From the NCBI GenBank assembly GCA_963853835.1, contig OY970834.1, positions 34,751,257-34,815,256 on the forward strand: a stretch of DNA of 64,000 nucleotides. Direction: 5' to 3'. This document shows positions 45,621 through 57,256 of the stretch, piece by piece. This DNA comes from Calendula officinalis. Its lineage: Eukaryota > Streptophyta > Magnoliopsida > Asterales > Asteraceae. A program made the translations under genes and the position numbers. The notes under the pieces are model-generated. The model saw only the letters and a program-made list of their open reading frames with translations. It made no database searches and was not told where the DNA came from. How positions within the stretch are numbered: position 1 is the first letter of the stretch; each line of letters starts with the position of its first letter.

Positions 45621-47064
45621 GTTACCTTTCTTCAATTACATATTTTTGTTTAATTTTTGTATATTTTTGTTTAAACACATTTGAATGTACCTAGATTCTC
45701 TTAATAGAATACTATTTTTGAATGTTTTACTGTTCAATTAAATATAATTTTTTTAAATTTACACATTTATTTTATTTTATTTCATGAAGTACTAATTCAA
45801 GCAGTTTGACTTAGTAAGTCAAACTGTTCTAAAAACTGGTTTTTTCCGGTTGTAAAACACATTTGATTTACCTAAATTCGCTTAACAGAATTACGTATTG
45901 GGTCGTTTGACTATTAAAGTGAAACTGTCCAAGATGTTTTTCTCGACATAGTTTTAAACATATCACAGAATAATAATGTGATATGTTTTACTGTTTCAAT
46001 TAAATATACATTTTTTTGAAAATCCATACTAAATAACAAATGGATTTATACAGGAAAAAAATATGCGGTTCTGAAACATTTGAAAAAAAATCCAGCTAAT
46101 TAATCACATTATAGATGTTTGTTACCTTTCTTCAATTACATATTTTTGTTTAATTTTTGTATATTAAACTTTTAAACACATTTGAATGTACCTAAATTCG
46201 CTTAACAGAATAATAATGTGATATGTTTCACTGTTTCAATTAAATATACATTTTTTTAAAATTACACATTTGTTATATTTTATTTCATGAAGTACTAATT
46301 CAAGCAGTTTGACGTAGTAAGTCAAACTATTTTAAAAACTAATTTTTGCAAGTTGTAAAACACATTTGAATGTACCTAAATTCGCCAAACAGAATAACAT
46401 ATTGGGTCGTTTAACTTTTAAAGTCAAACTGTCCAAGATGTTAATTCTCTTCATAACAATTTGATGTTTAAATGTTTTTTCAATAAAAATTAGGTACATT
46501 CAAATTCAAATGTTTATTTTAATGTTTCAATTAAATATACATTTTTTTAAATTACACATTTATTTTACTTTATTACATGAACTTGGTGAGAATTAATGCA
46601 GTTTGACTTAGTAAGTCAAACTGATAGAAAAATTGTTTTTTTCCGTTTTGTAAAACACATTTGAATGTACCTAAATTCGCTTAACAGAATAACATATTGT
46701 ATTGTTTGACTTTAAAAGTCTTAGGGATATCCAAGATGTTATTAGTTACATAACAATTTTATTTTTAAATGTTTTTTATTCATTCAGATTGATACGTTTA
46801 TTATCTTTAAAATGTTTTTTAAAATTATCTTTACATTGAAAAAATAAAATTAGGTATATTAACCGCAAAAATATTTTATATATTTAAAAAACTGTAAAAC
46901 TGTCCAACACTTTGACTTTTTACAGTCAAAATGATTTAAATTTAGAGAAAAAAAGGATGTTTAAGTTTAATTTTGAAAAAACAGTTTGACTTTTTACAAT
47001 CAAGCTTTTTACAGTTATAATTTAACAAGGATTTAAATTACATAATCTTTTTGGCTTAAGCAGG
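45621..47064. repeat. Helitron 5' arm repeats with palindromes
   Basis: Non-coding Helitron sequence built of diverged repeats. A word group around CACATTTGAATGTACCTAAATT recurs near 45670, 45860, 46175, 46360 and 46660. Near-palindromes made of CAGTTTGACTTA, a centre base and its complement occur near 45800, 46310 (one change) and 46600. A unit of about 500 bp is tandemly duplicated: words at 21987-22091 recur at 46020-46125, the second copy keeping an uninterrupted version of the Copia target. Confidence 0.75.
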
Positions 47065-49716
47065 ATGAATACTAACAACGACAAGGGAAAAGGCAGGATG
47101 AATTACCAGAAAACACCGAATTCGTCCGATGGCAGATTGAGGCCTTTGGCAAGTTCAGGTATATCTCTAGGTTCCAGAAGATATCGTTCTGCTGAAAATC
47201 CAAACCAGACTCCAGTTAACAGTGGAACAAACCAAGGTAAATAAATTTGACTATCATTTTACTTAATTGAATATATACCATTACTAACTTCTACATGTTT
47301 ATTTCAGAATATATCAAACAGAAAATAATTACCCCAATAGGGAAAATAGATGGAGGTTTACGAAACGTATCTGTTCGTAGGAGATGTATTTCAATCTGGC
47401 ATTCCCACCGTAAGAACGAGCCACACAACCCTTATTCTCTAGACTTGGTGCTCCATGATGATCAAGTATTGATGTCAATACATCATAAAACACTTATTTA
47501 GTGCACATAATTTAATTGAAACATTGTTAAATTTTTAAATTTAACAGAATGATCGAATCCAAATTTGGATTAATAAAGAGTTTATGTATAAGTTCGAGCC
47601 GCTATTCGAGGAAGGCCAGTGCTATGAAATATCAAACTTCACAATTTATCAGAACACTGGGAATTATCCTTTATTACCACATAAATATAAACTGGCCTTT
47701 GGATTCAATACAACTGTTACTCGAATTGAACAAATTGATGACAATTTGTATAGTTTATTGCTCGAACCGTATACTGAGATTAAGTCGGCAGATCGTACTT
47801 ATGATGAAAAACATGCTGTTGGTACGTCCTATTTATATTATAAATTTATATTTTATTTACTATTTTATGGTACATTCAAATTTACTAACGTTATTTGTTT
47901 CAGATGTTATTGGCTCTGTTGTTGGGATTATGGAGATTGTAAAGGTACCCACCCAAAGTGGCATGAAATTTCGACGTAGTGTTGTGGTCGAGGATAATAG
48001 GTACGTACTACTGACATAGACAGTTAATTAATTATCAATTATTATAAGGAATTTATAAGTATTAACAACTTTATAAAAACAGGGGAGAACAACTTGATCT
48101 AACATTTTGGGAAGACTGGGCTACTATGTGGAATGATTATGCAGCCGATCCAGAAAAATTTAGACATTTTGTCGTGATACTTCAGCTAGGCAAGGTTAAG
48201 TACTTTAAAGGTATGATTTAAAACATATATCACACATAATCATTTAATGTCACTTGATTCAATTTGTTAATTAAAACAAATGACATTAAGTATTACTGTT
48301 TTTAAGGATTTAAATGATATACGTAACAAAACCACTAATATGTACTCGAAGTTTTAAATTTTAATTTTTTTTTGTTAACCACACAATGCAGATGCACCGG
48401 CGGTCCACAACGCTTTGTTTGGAACGAAAATAATTATTGATCAGAATCACCCCGCTATTCTTGCATTTAAATCAGAGTGAGTTACATTTTTAATTATCAC
48501 ATAAAATTGTGACAATTACAATAATTAATAACATATGTGCTTGGTATTATTATTGTATTAAAAGGGCTCAAAATCAGGAGGATTATGATCCAAACCAATT
48601 CAAAATTGAGTTCTTCTCACCTGATGCTAAAGTGGTTTCAGTATCAGATTTCTTTATGGGGGCTGTTAAAAGCATGGTGGGTCATATTCGTCAGATTCAA
48701 CATGTATGTAAAACCTTTGTCTATTACCTGATACAACACTACATCTATCTATTTATCATTTCTTTTAATTTATTTTCTGTGTAAATTTAAAATATACATG
48801 ATTCCCACTGCATCGTATATGCAACCATTCATTGTGTGCACGAACAAATGGGATGGGCTTATATAGCATGCAAGGAGTGCAGCAAAAAAGTTAAAGTAAA
48901 ATCATCAAATAATCGCCATACTACTTACGAATGCGACGATTGTGGGGCAGCACAAACCGTGTCAAGGTAAGATTTCACTAAACTGACGAGTTCCCCCCCC
49001 CCCCCCCCTTTTTTGACTGTTTTATGTTTTTAATTTACAGGTTTAGGGTTGTTGTAACACTTATCGATGAGACCGGTACGGCACAAGTTGTGTTTATCAA
49101 CAGCTCTATTAACAAGTTGACCGGCCTTACCGTGTGGGATTTGATTGAAAAATACGGAAAGGATCCGTCAAAGTACTACCCCGATGAGTTGAATAATATT
49201 ATTGGTAAGAGATTGCTATTCAAGCTGTGGTACTCGAAAGAGAACCATACCAAAAACAACCACACCTGCCGGTGTGATGGTATGTCTGAGGAGCCTGAAC
49301 TAATCAAGCATTTCAAAAAAAAAATTATTGAAGACCGTGTAGTCGCTGATGTTGTGGATGAGGTAACCTTTACTAATGTATATTTATACGAAAAAATATG
49401 TATTATAATCCGAAATTTATATTAGTTTTTTAATTATTTGATTATATTTTTTCAGCCGGAGGATGAGCCGTTGGAGGATTTCAACACGCCTTCAACCATT
49501 ATAAAGAAGGTTAGCATGGCTGATGATAGTGTTAAACGCGTTCTCGACATGCAAACACCAACTTCATGTGAAGGTGCGTCTGGCAGCGGTGGTTCGAGCA
49601 CTAAGAGACGCCGTGTGTTTATTAATCTTGATGATCTTGACACGGATTCTGAAGATGGAAACACTAACAAAAGCTCGGAGGGTTTGGTTCAGGTGAAGAT
49701 CGAACCGGAAGATTGA
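47065..49716 (+). CDS. Helitron-borne RPA70-like ssDNA-binding protein
   Basis: Proposed exons are 47065-47236, 47308-47465, 47548-47821, 47904-48000, 48083-48210, 48392-48476, 48565-48703, about 48806-48966, 49041-49362 and 49456-49716; all but the eighth have GT-AG borders and keep frame, giving roughly 600 residues. Exons 2-7 resemble the OB-folds of replication protein A large subunit (YSLDLVLHDDQ; WINKEFMYKFEPLFEEGQCYEISNF; VVVEDN...LTFWEDWA). Exons 8-9 match DBD-C with a Cys4 zinc finger (CKEC...CDDC). The C-terminal tail is acidic with an STKRRR basic patch. Plant Helitrons commonly carry such RPA genes, thought to bind ssDNA during rolling-circle transposition. No AG acceptor is visible before exon 8, so that border, or the gene's activity, is uncertain. 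Intron 8 holds a C run (48991-49008). Confidence 0.8.
48991..49008. repeat. Poly-C tract in RPA-like intron
   Basis: About 16-18 consecutive C bases followed by T6 in the intron before exon 9. Long C runs are unusual in AT-rich intron sequence and their length is prone to sequencing error. Confidence 0.85.
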
Positions 49717-50788
49717 GGTTGATTACATGGCACAATGCTGTTTTTTAAGACAATTTTTATATTTTGGATATCTTATGATTTAAAGTTTTTTTTAGACACA
49801 ATTGGTGTGTGATGCTTTTAGACTTGTCGTGATGATAATACTTATTTACATTGGTTTTTTTTATCTCTTCATTTAATTCGTTTGGTAAACAAATAATCGT
49901 TTTTTTATCAATTAAAGCATTTTGATAAATTCAGTCAAACTGTTTAATGAACATAGCACTGTTTTATTAAATACATCTATTAAAAATTTGATAAACAACT
50001 AACATCTTGGACAGTTTGTTACTGTTTTTATTACTGTTTCAGAACCATGTCCAATATGTTATTCTTTTATTAAAAATTGATAAAAAATATATGTAAAAAA
50101 AAGCAGGAAACATAATTGTTCCTTAATCAGTTTTGTTAAAAAGTGAAAATGCTTTATTCAACTCAAAAACGAAATATTGCTCAGTTTGACTTTAAAAGTC
50201 AAAAGTCAAAAGAGTGATCATTATAAACTTTAATATTTTTATATTTTTTATTTATAAAAAGTAAAAGCCTTATATATACTTCGAATATTTCAAAACTGAG
50301 CAAGCATTATCAACATAAATTGGAAAACCGAAAATCCTTAAAATATGGAGAAATCTGTATGGGTGTACCGGGAATATAAATAACGAGTATAAATAACAAA
50401 AAATTATAAATTAAGAAAACGATTGTGTACAATGGTCACAAAATCTACAATTTAACGAAAATACCTAATCTTCCTAATATATGGCTAAGATTGAGGAAAC
50501 AGATATCAACCTAAAGGCTAAGTAAATCCCGTTTTTATATATATAATGTATTCTATTCTATACAAATACCTAAAATCCGTTGATATTCTGATTATCTTTA
50601 CCATATTTAAATTTTGGTTAACCATCTTCCTTATATACTACCTTATGAACGAAAATCAAAAGAAATACAACAGAAAACTTACAAAGGGTGAGCCAAAACT
50701 TCTGACTCCAGGCATCAAGAGATATTACAATATCAGGTAACTTTAATCCCTTCGATCCATTAATTTAAATATCTAGAGTTTATTTGCC
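49717..50788. other. Helitron spacer with second 5'-leader-like copy
   Basis: No supported gene. From 50527 the sequence repeats the layout of the element's 5' end: TCCCGTTTTTATATA preceded by A, GATTATCTT about 65 bases on, and CCTTATATACTACCTT about 100 bases on, as at 21319-21430. A short frame (50644-50738) ends at a donor-like AG/GTAAC and may be a leader exon. Upstream (50183-50215) lies a GACTTTAAAAGTC palindrome. Confidence 0.6.
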
Positions 50789-52553
50789 CGTGAAATGGCC
50801 AAGAAAGGTCTGAAATCTGAAGATCGTCCAGATATTATATCTAGAGTTTTTAAAATTAAGCTAGACTGTCTACTGAAGGATTTCAAAAAAAATCATACTT
50901 TTGGTCACGTAAAAGGAGGTATATATCAAACACATTTTTAACTGTTCTCATTTAAATGTTTGTTTCTTTTTATATATTTATTAACTTATTTTTTGTCTTT
51001 CTAAATCGCAGTGGTTTACACTATTGAGTTCCAAAAAAGGGGTCTACCGCATTGCCACATATTATTGTGGCTTAAGGCACAAGACAAGATAATCGGAGAA
51101 TCAAAAATAGATGAATTCATATCAGCAGAGATCCCCGACAAAGAACATGATCTTGAACTGTACCAAATTGTCACCGATCATATGATGCATGGCCCGTGCG
51201 GTGTCGATAATCCAAGATGCCCTTGCACTGTCAATTTCAAGTGTACAAAAAAATTTTCGAAACAGTTTAACGAATCAACTTTAATCGACGATAATGGATA
51301 TGCAATCTACCGGAGGAGAAATGATGGAAATACTGTAAAGAAAAGCGGAATAGAATTGCACAATGGTTATGTCGTGCCATACAATCCAGGTTTGCTTAGA
51401 AAATACCAGTCTCATATAAACGTTGAATGGTGCAACCAGATTGGTTCCATAAAATATCTGTTTAAGTATGTGAATAAAGGACCGGACAGGGTTACTGTTG
51501 CTGTGGAGGGCGAAGAGGTCGACGAAATAAAAGATTATTATGATTGTAGGTATCTTTCCGCCTGCGAGGCAACCTGGCGTATATTTCAGTTTGACATTCA
51601 TAAAAGGACACCTTCAGTCGAAAGGTTGCCATTCCATTTAGAGGATGAACAGCCAGTAATCTTTGATGCAAGGCAAAGTATTGATTACGCGTTAGATAAG
51701 TCATCTATGAACGAAACCAAGTTTATAGCATGGATGGAACTAAACGAGAGAGATCTAGACGCCCGTAAACTCCTGTATGTTGAGATCCCCCAGTATTACG
51801 TTTGGAATCAGCAGCAACGTATTTGGCAGAAGAGAAAAAGAGGAGATACACTTGGGCCTATACATCATGTCCCGCCCTCATGGGGTGAACTTTATTATTT
51901 ACGTGTATTACTGAACAAGGTAACAGGTCCGAGAAACTGGGATGACCTCAAGGAATGGCGTGGTGTTATTTATCCATCATACAGAGATGCGTGTTATACC
52001 CGTGGGCTTCTACAGGACGACAAGGAATACATTGATGGGTTGTTGGAAGCAAGTTTTTGGGGCATGGGTGATTATCTGCGTTCTTTTTTTGTCATGCTCC
52101 TCATGACTGATAGTATGTCTCGTCCAGAGTTTGTCTGGGATAAAACTTGGCATGTTTTGCCGGAAGATGTGTTAAACGTTGAAAGAAGGAAGCGTAACGA
52201 TCCAAGTAATATATTTAAAAAATTCAGTCAATTTAATCATTATTTTTAGTTTTATATTTTTTTCTATTATTTTCATAACTTGTGCCGCTTATGAATGCAG
52301 ATTTACAACTTTCTGACACACAAAGGATGAATATATGTCTTACGTATATTGAACACATGCTGCTTTGTAATAACAAGAGTTTGAGGTCTTTTTCAAACAT
52401 GCCATATCCGGATGCAGAATACACGATGGAAAATTACAACCGATTAATATACGACGAGGAATCCTACAACAGAGATGAACTCCGCGACCAGCATCAAACT
52501 CTTTATGCCAGCCTTACATCAGAGCAGAAACGTATATACAGAACAGTCATGGA

Positions 52554-54208
52554 TGTAACACCTCAATTTTTAAAGCACCTTTTAAATCATATTTTTAAAT
52601 AAAAATATTACAAGTCCAACATTCCCAAAATACGGTTTAACAAAAACCAATAAGAGTTTATCAGAGTATTAAAACCGGTGTTACAATGCAATATCATAAC
52701 CATAGGATAAACGAGAACTACCTACGAGCTCTCGAGCTAATCAACACAAGACCACTTCTAACGCGACCCTCTAATCCATCGATCCTGAATCCTGAGTACA
52801 TAGCCAAAAACAAAGTAGTACGTGAGACAAAATAGTCTCGTGAGATACATGGGTTTTAGACCCGATAAACAATTAGTCAAATAATATTATTTAATCTTAA
52901 AATAATATTACTAAGTTTGTTTTAGGTCACTTTATCACTTTCATCATTGGCCAATGTCAAGATAATCGGAATGCCTCCAATCTATCAAGACCATCATTTC
53001 CACGGTAATCGGAATGCCTCCAATCTACCGGGACTCATAGGTATTGGGTAATCGGAATGCCTCCAATCTACCACTAACCTTAAGGTACCGTAGTAACCGG
53101 AATGCCTCCAATCTACTACGGCCCTAGGGACATCATCATCATCATCATCATCATTATTACTTATCTTTTATCGTTATGAGCTCATAGCTCCATCATTTCT
53201 CAGTCAATCAATCATTTCGTTGTCAAACAAGAAATTCATCATAAATCACATAAATGACTAAATTACTTAGAGACTCGACAAAATCATTAGATCATAAAAA
53301 CATTTACTAGCTATGTACCCAGTTTAAAAGTCACATGTACTCACCTTAGCCAAGCTAACTCCAAATCGTGTCTATCAACACGAATCCTTGCTTTCCAACT
53401 TGTGAAATGTCACCAATCTTTAGGTCTTCTTGACCTATCACCCATATCATCATAAAATCTAGTTATTATCCATAACTAGCTACCAATTAACCCATAACAA
53501 CATTCTTGGCCACCTAGTTCATCCAACTTGGTGAAACCCCAAAACCCTAGCTCCAGATTTCCATCAATAAACCCAAATCCAACTTGTACACATCATTTAC
53601 AAGCTTACTATGAGTGTTATACACCCATGATTAGTCATCTTCCCCAAAGATGACATGAATGATTCCCCAAACCACCATTTCTACCCAAACAAAGTTCATA
53701 ACTAGCTAGATAACATCAACAATCAAGAAATCTTACCTTTGATATTTAGATCCTTCAAGATGGTGAAGATTTGAGCTCAAGAACACCAAGATCGCCCCCT
53801 TTCTCTCTCTAAAACGGCTGCACAAGAGTTGGGTAGAAAATGAAGAAACCCTAGCTCAAACCCGATTTATTGCTGCCCGACCAGACTTCGCGGCGCGAAC
53901 TAAGTTCGCGTCGCTAACTCTGCATATCGTACGCATACTTAGCGATCGCTAACTCAACGCGAACTACTTCGCGACCCAAAGCAAAACTACCTAGCCCGAC
54001 TTCCCGATCGTTACCACTAGTTCGCGTCGCGAACTTTCCAAAGCAGCAGGGCTGCACTTTTCAACTTTATCTCGACCCGGTTTCGCCCATAACTTCCTCG
54101 TACGATGTCCAAATGACACGAAACCAATTCCTACATGTTTTAAACGATTTAACCTTATTTATCATATTTTTCCCATAATTTATTTTATTCAAATTTCGGG
54201 TCGTTACA
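52554..54208 (-). mobile_element. Solo LTR, Gypsy type, inside helicase gene
   Basis: On the minus strand it begins TGTAACGACCCG and ends GGTGTTACA. The perfect 5-bp duplication ATGGA (52549-52553 and 54209-54213) joins the interrupted helicase frame exactly. It is 1655 bp with no internal retrotransposon sequence adjoining. Long blocks match the solo LTR at 2864-4671 (for example around GTGTACAAGTTGGATTTGG and GGTCAAGAAGACCT), but the two have diverged. A CpG-rich stretch (about 53883-54040) and a four-copy tandem array (52961-53118) lie inside. Confidence 0.93.
52961..53118 (-). repeat. Four-copy tandem array inside LTR
   Basis: Four units of about 45 bases share TAATCGGAATGCCTCCAATC (plus-strand reading; the third base varies in the last unit). 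The array sits about two thirds along the LTR, at the place where the related LTR has an unrelated array. Confidence 0.85.
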
Positions 54209-55937
54209 ATGGACGCCGTTAATAATGAAAAGGGTGGAATGTTCTTCGTATATGGTTACGGTGGTACTGGAAAGACCTACCTGTACAAAACTATGTCAGC
54301 TGCATTACGTTCCCAAGGGTCAATAGTATTGAATGTTGCATCAAGTGGTATTGAGGCCCTTTTGTTGGATGGTGGTAGGACGGCTCATTCCAGGTTTGCA
54401 CGTCATTATTATACTCGACCACAACATTATACTATTATAATCTATACTTTGTATGCTAATTTCTAATTATGTACTATTTTCAGATTTGCAATTCCTATTA
54501 ATGTGGTGGAAGATTCAGTGTGCCACATATCAGCTGACGGTGACTTTGCTGAGTTGATCCGAAAAGCAAAGCTAATTATCTGGGACGAGGCAACAATGAT
54601 TAAACGATATTGTTTCGAGGCATTTGATAGAACTCTGAGAGACATATGCAGGGATGACCCGTCGACACCATCAAAACATGTTTTTGGTGGAAAAGTTGTT
54701 TTGTTTGGTGGTGATTTTCGGCAAATTCTCCCTGTTATTCCAAACGGCTCTAGGCAAGATGTGGTTCATGCGACGATCAATGCTTCATATCTTTGGGACC
54801 ACTGCACTGTCTTGAATTTAACAGTAAACATGAGGTTGGGATCTGGATCATCTGATGTCGAAAGAAAAGAGATAAAAGAATTCGCAGATTGGATACTTGA
54901 TATTGGGAACGGCACTATAGGTGTGTACTTAATTTTTTTCTAAATGATATTAAACCATTCGCATATTTTTACTTAATGATATCAATTTTTTTTCTAATTA
55001 CCTAAAAACAGGTGGTGAAAATGATGGTGAGTCGTCAATAGAGTTCCCGGACAACATGCTGATTCCACCGTCTGATGATAATGTTGGGGCTATTATTCGA
55101 GAAACATACCCTCATTTGATTGATAATCTATGGCAACACAGCTTTTTTCAAGATAGAGCCATTCTTGCTCCCACGCACGAAATGGTTGACGTAATAAACG
55201 ACCGGATGCTGTCTTTAATTCCCGGAGAAGAAAAGACATACGAGTCATCAGACTCTGTTTCTGCTGCAGATGAAGATGATACTATGTTCAACCTTGATAT
55301 ATACACTTCTGAATTCTTGAACAATATCAAAATGTCAAGCGTCCCACAGCATATATTGAAGTTAAAGATCGGCGTTCCGGTAATGTGTGTGCGCAATATT
55401 GATCAGAAATCTGGATTGTGCAACGGAACCAGACTGCAGATATTACGTATGGGGGTAAATATAATCGAGGGTAAAATCATATCTGGCGGCAAGGTGGGTA
55501 CAATTTGCGTTATCCCTCGAATGGTCATAAGTCCTTCCGACAACAAGATGCCTTTCAAATTGAACCGGAGGCAATTCCCCGTTCAGTTATGCTTTGCTAT
55601 GACCATTAATAAAAGTCAAGGTCAGACGTTGTCTCAGGTTGGTCTGTTTTTGCAAAAACCGGTATTCTCACATGGCCAGCTTTATGTAGTTGTATCTCGA
55701 GTTAAGAGCAAGAAAGGATTGAAGGTCATTTGTTGTGACAGAGATGGCAATTACACTAATTCAACAGCAAATGTCGTTTACAAAGAAGTCTTATTTCGTT
55801 TGTAAATTATATGTAACATTTCTTCATATATCTATTTTTTTTTACAAAATCATCACCACGTCTATCGATTATTATGTCATTTTAGACAATTATTTAATCT
55901 TTGTTGGTAATTTTCTACATTCTAAAATTTGAAGCAT

Positions 55938-55967
55938 ATCCGCTCATCGGGCGGATTTTATAGCTAG
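55938..55967 (+). other. Helitron 3' terminus: hairpin and CTAG
   Basis: Stem ATCCGC/GCGGAT with a 7-base loop, then TTTATAG, then CTAG, followed by T. This matches the terminal hairpin plus CTRR layout of Helitrons. Confidence 0.85.
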
Positions 55968-56115
55968 TTAAACATATATTATGGTACGATTTCATAATCT
56001 AAACCAATTAGTCATGTATTACTAGATGAACTCCTTTTATGGGTCCCGTGGTCATTTATCTAATTTGAGTAACGCTAGCAAGAAATCGAGAAAGTGTAAC
56101 AATGAAAAACATATA

Positions 56116-56316
56116 CTCCCTCCATCCCATAAAAAAATCTTCAAGGAGATAGTTAAAATATAAAGTTAGATTGGATAGAGAAAGTATTTTATTGGTGGAA
56201 TAATTGGTAATAATATAATTTTATTAGGTGGACCCCCCAAATTTGAGAAATGTAAACTTTTTTATGGGACAAAATTTTAAGGAGAAATGTAAACTTTTTT
56301 TGTGGGACGGAGTGAG
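56116..56316. mobile_element. Stowaway MITE
   Basis: The termini CTCCCTCCATCCCA and complement of CTCACTCCGTCCCA are flanked by TA (56114-56115 and 56317-56318). 201 bp, non-coding. Confidence 0.85.
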
Positions 56317-56744
56317 TATTTCTTAAGATCGCTGGGCGGGTGATAGTCATGTCATAGTTATGTTCTCACATTCTCATTTGACGTTAAAAAACATATATTT
56401 AATTAAAAGAATTTATTATATAGCTACCAATTTTCTCTAGTACAATTAAAAGACATACAACATATAACATCATTTGGAATTTTATTGTTTGAAACAAAAG
56501 GGGAATGTAAGATGAGAGGGCGTTGTTTGGTGATGATGAGCGAGTTTAACGTTGCCAATACGTAAAGTTATGTAATTTACTAACATAGTTCTCACATGGA
56601 AATGAAATGTGTCTTCTTTTATTATTTCAAATTCATTCATTCTCTGATAACAGACCGCGACCCACCAACACCTTCGTTTACACTATTTTACTTCCTTCAT
56701 CATAAAACAGCCTCCTTGTTCAAGACACCCGAAATACTCATGAC

Positions 56745-57256
56745 TACAGGTGTGTATAAAAACCGGAAAACCGGAATCAAACCGGAATCGGCTTAACCGG
56801 TCCGATTCCCAGTTCTTAGATTTGATCAAAAATAACAAACCGGGTTTACCGGTTCCGGTCCCGGTTCAGTTCCGGTCTTTGCGGGTTTGGAACCGGCATT
56901 TAAATATGTATATAGGCTTACGAATTTTCATGTATATATGTCGAAATAATAGGTATATAGACTTTTAATAGAAACATATTTTACTTGAAGCAACCCGTGA
57001 ACACCCGCAAACATCATACTTTTATTAAAAATACGCTAAAATATTGAATCTATATATTCTAAGATGAAAATATGCACTGAAAATGTATAATCGGATGGCA
57101 AACACAAAAACCGGGTTTACCGGTTCTAAACCCGCTAGAAGACCGAACCGAACCGGATCCGGTTTTAACTGGTACGGTTCTCGGTCTTGGAAATTTCCTT
57201 TTTCCGGTTTCCGGGTTTACCGGTTCGGTCCGGTTCCGGAACCGAACACACCCCTA
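56745..57256. mobile_element. hAT-type MITE with ACCGG repeats
   Basis: The termini TACAGGTGTGT and complement of TAGGGGTGTGT are flanked by a perfect 8-bp duplication CTCATGAC (56737-56744 and 57257-57264). The interior is full of ACCGG/CCGGTT words near both ends on opposite strands. 512 bp, non-coding; the design resembles the hAT MITE at 31169. Confidence 0.88.

Larger units (their letters stand above)
50789..55805 (+). pseudogene. Helitron Rep/helicase, truncated and interrupted
   Basis: Segments are 50789-50918, 51012-52205, 52301-52553, then 54214-54393, 54484-54920 and 55012-55805. The Rep (HUH) domain shows GLPHCHILLWL with the HCH metal-binding pair and KYLFKYVNKG, containing the Y-x3-Y catalytic motif. 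The PIF1-type helicase part shows Walker A GYGGTGKT, Walker B IIWDEA, GGDFRQILPV, TINKSQGQT and YVVVSRVKS. In active Helitrons this protein nicks, unwinds and joins the element. Two defects are visible: Rep starts abruptly at REMAKKGLKSEDRPD with no upstream N-terminal region (about 500 residues are usual before it), and a solo LTR (52554-54208) splits the codon region just before the Walker A motif, flanked by ATGGA. Otherwise the frame is open throughout, so inactivation is recent. Confidence 0.9.
21319..55967 (+). mobile_element. Helitron with RPA-like and Rep/helicase genes (host of nest)
   Basis: The 5' end is proposed at TCCCGTGTTTATATA (21319, preceded by A); the 3' end is CTAG (55964-55967, followed by T) with a 6-bp-stem hairpin 7 bases upstream (55938-55956). 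Helitrons insert between A and T, begin TC and end CTRR after a hairpin. Between the ends lie an RPA70-like gene and a Rep/helicase gene, both usual in plant Helitrons. Without the Copia insertion (22092-45620) and the solo LTR (52554-54208), and counting each target duplication once, the element is about 9.5 kb. The 5' end rests on similarity to a second leader-like copy at 50527, so it is less certain than the 3' end. The Rep/helicase is 5'-truncated and interrupted, so the element is not autonomous now. Confidence 0.75.
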
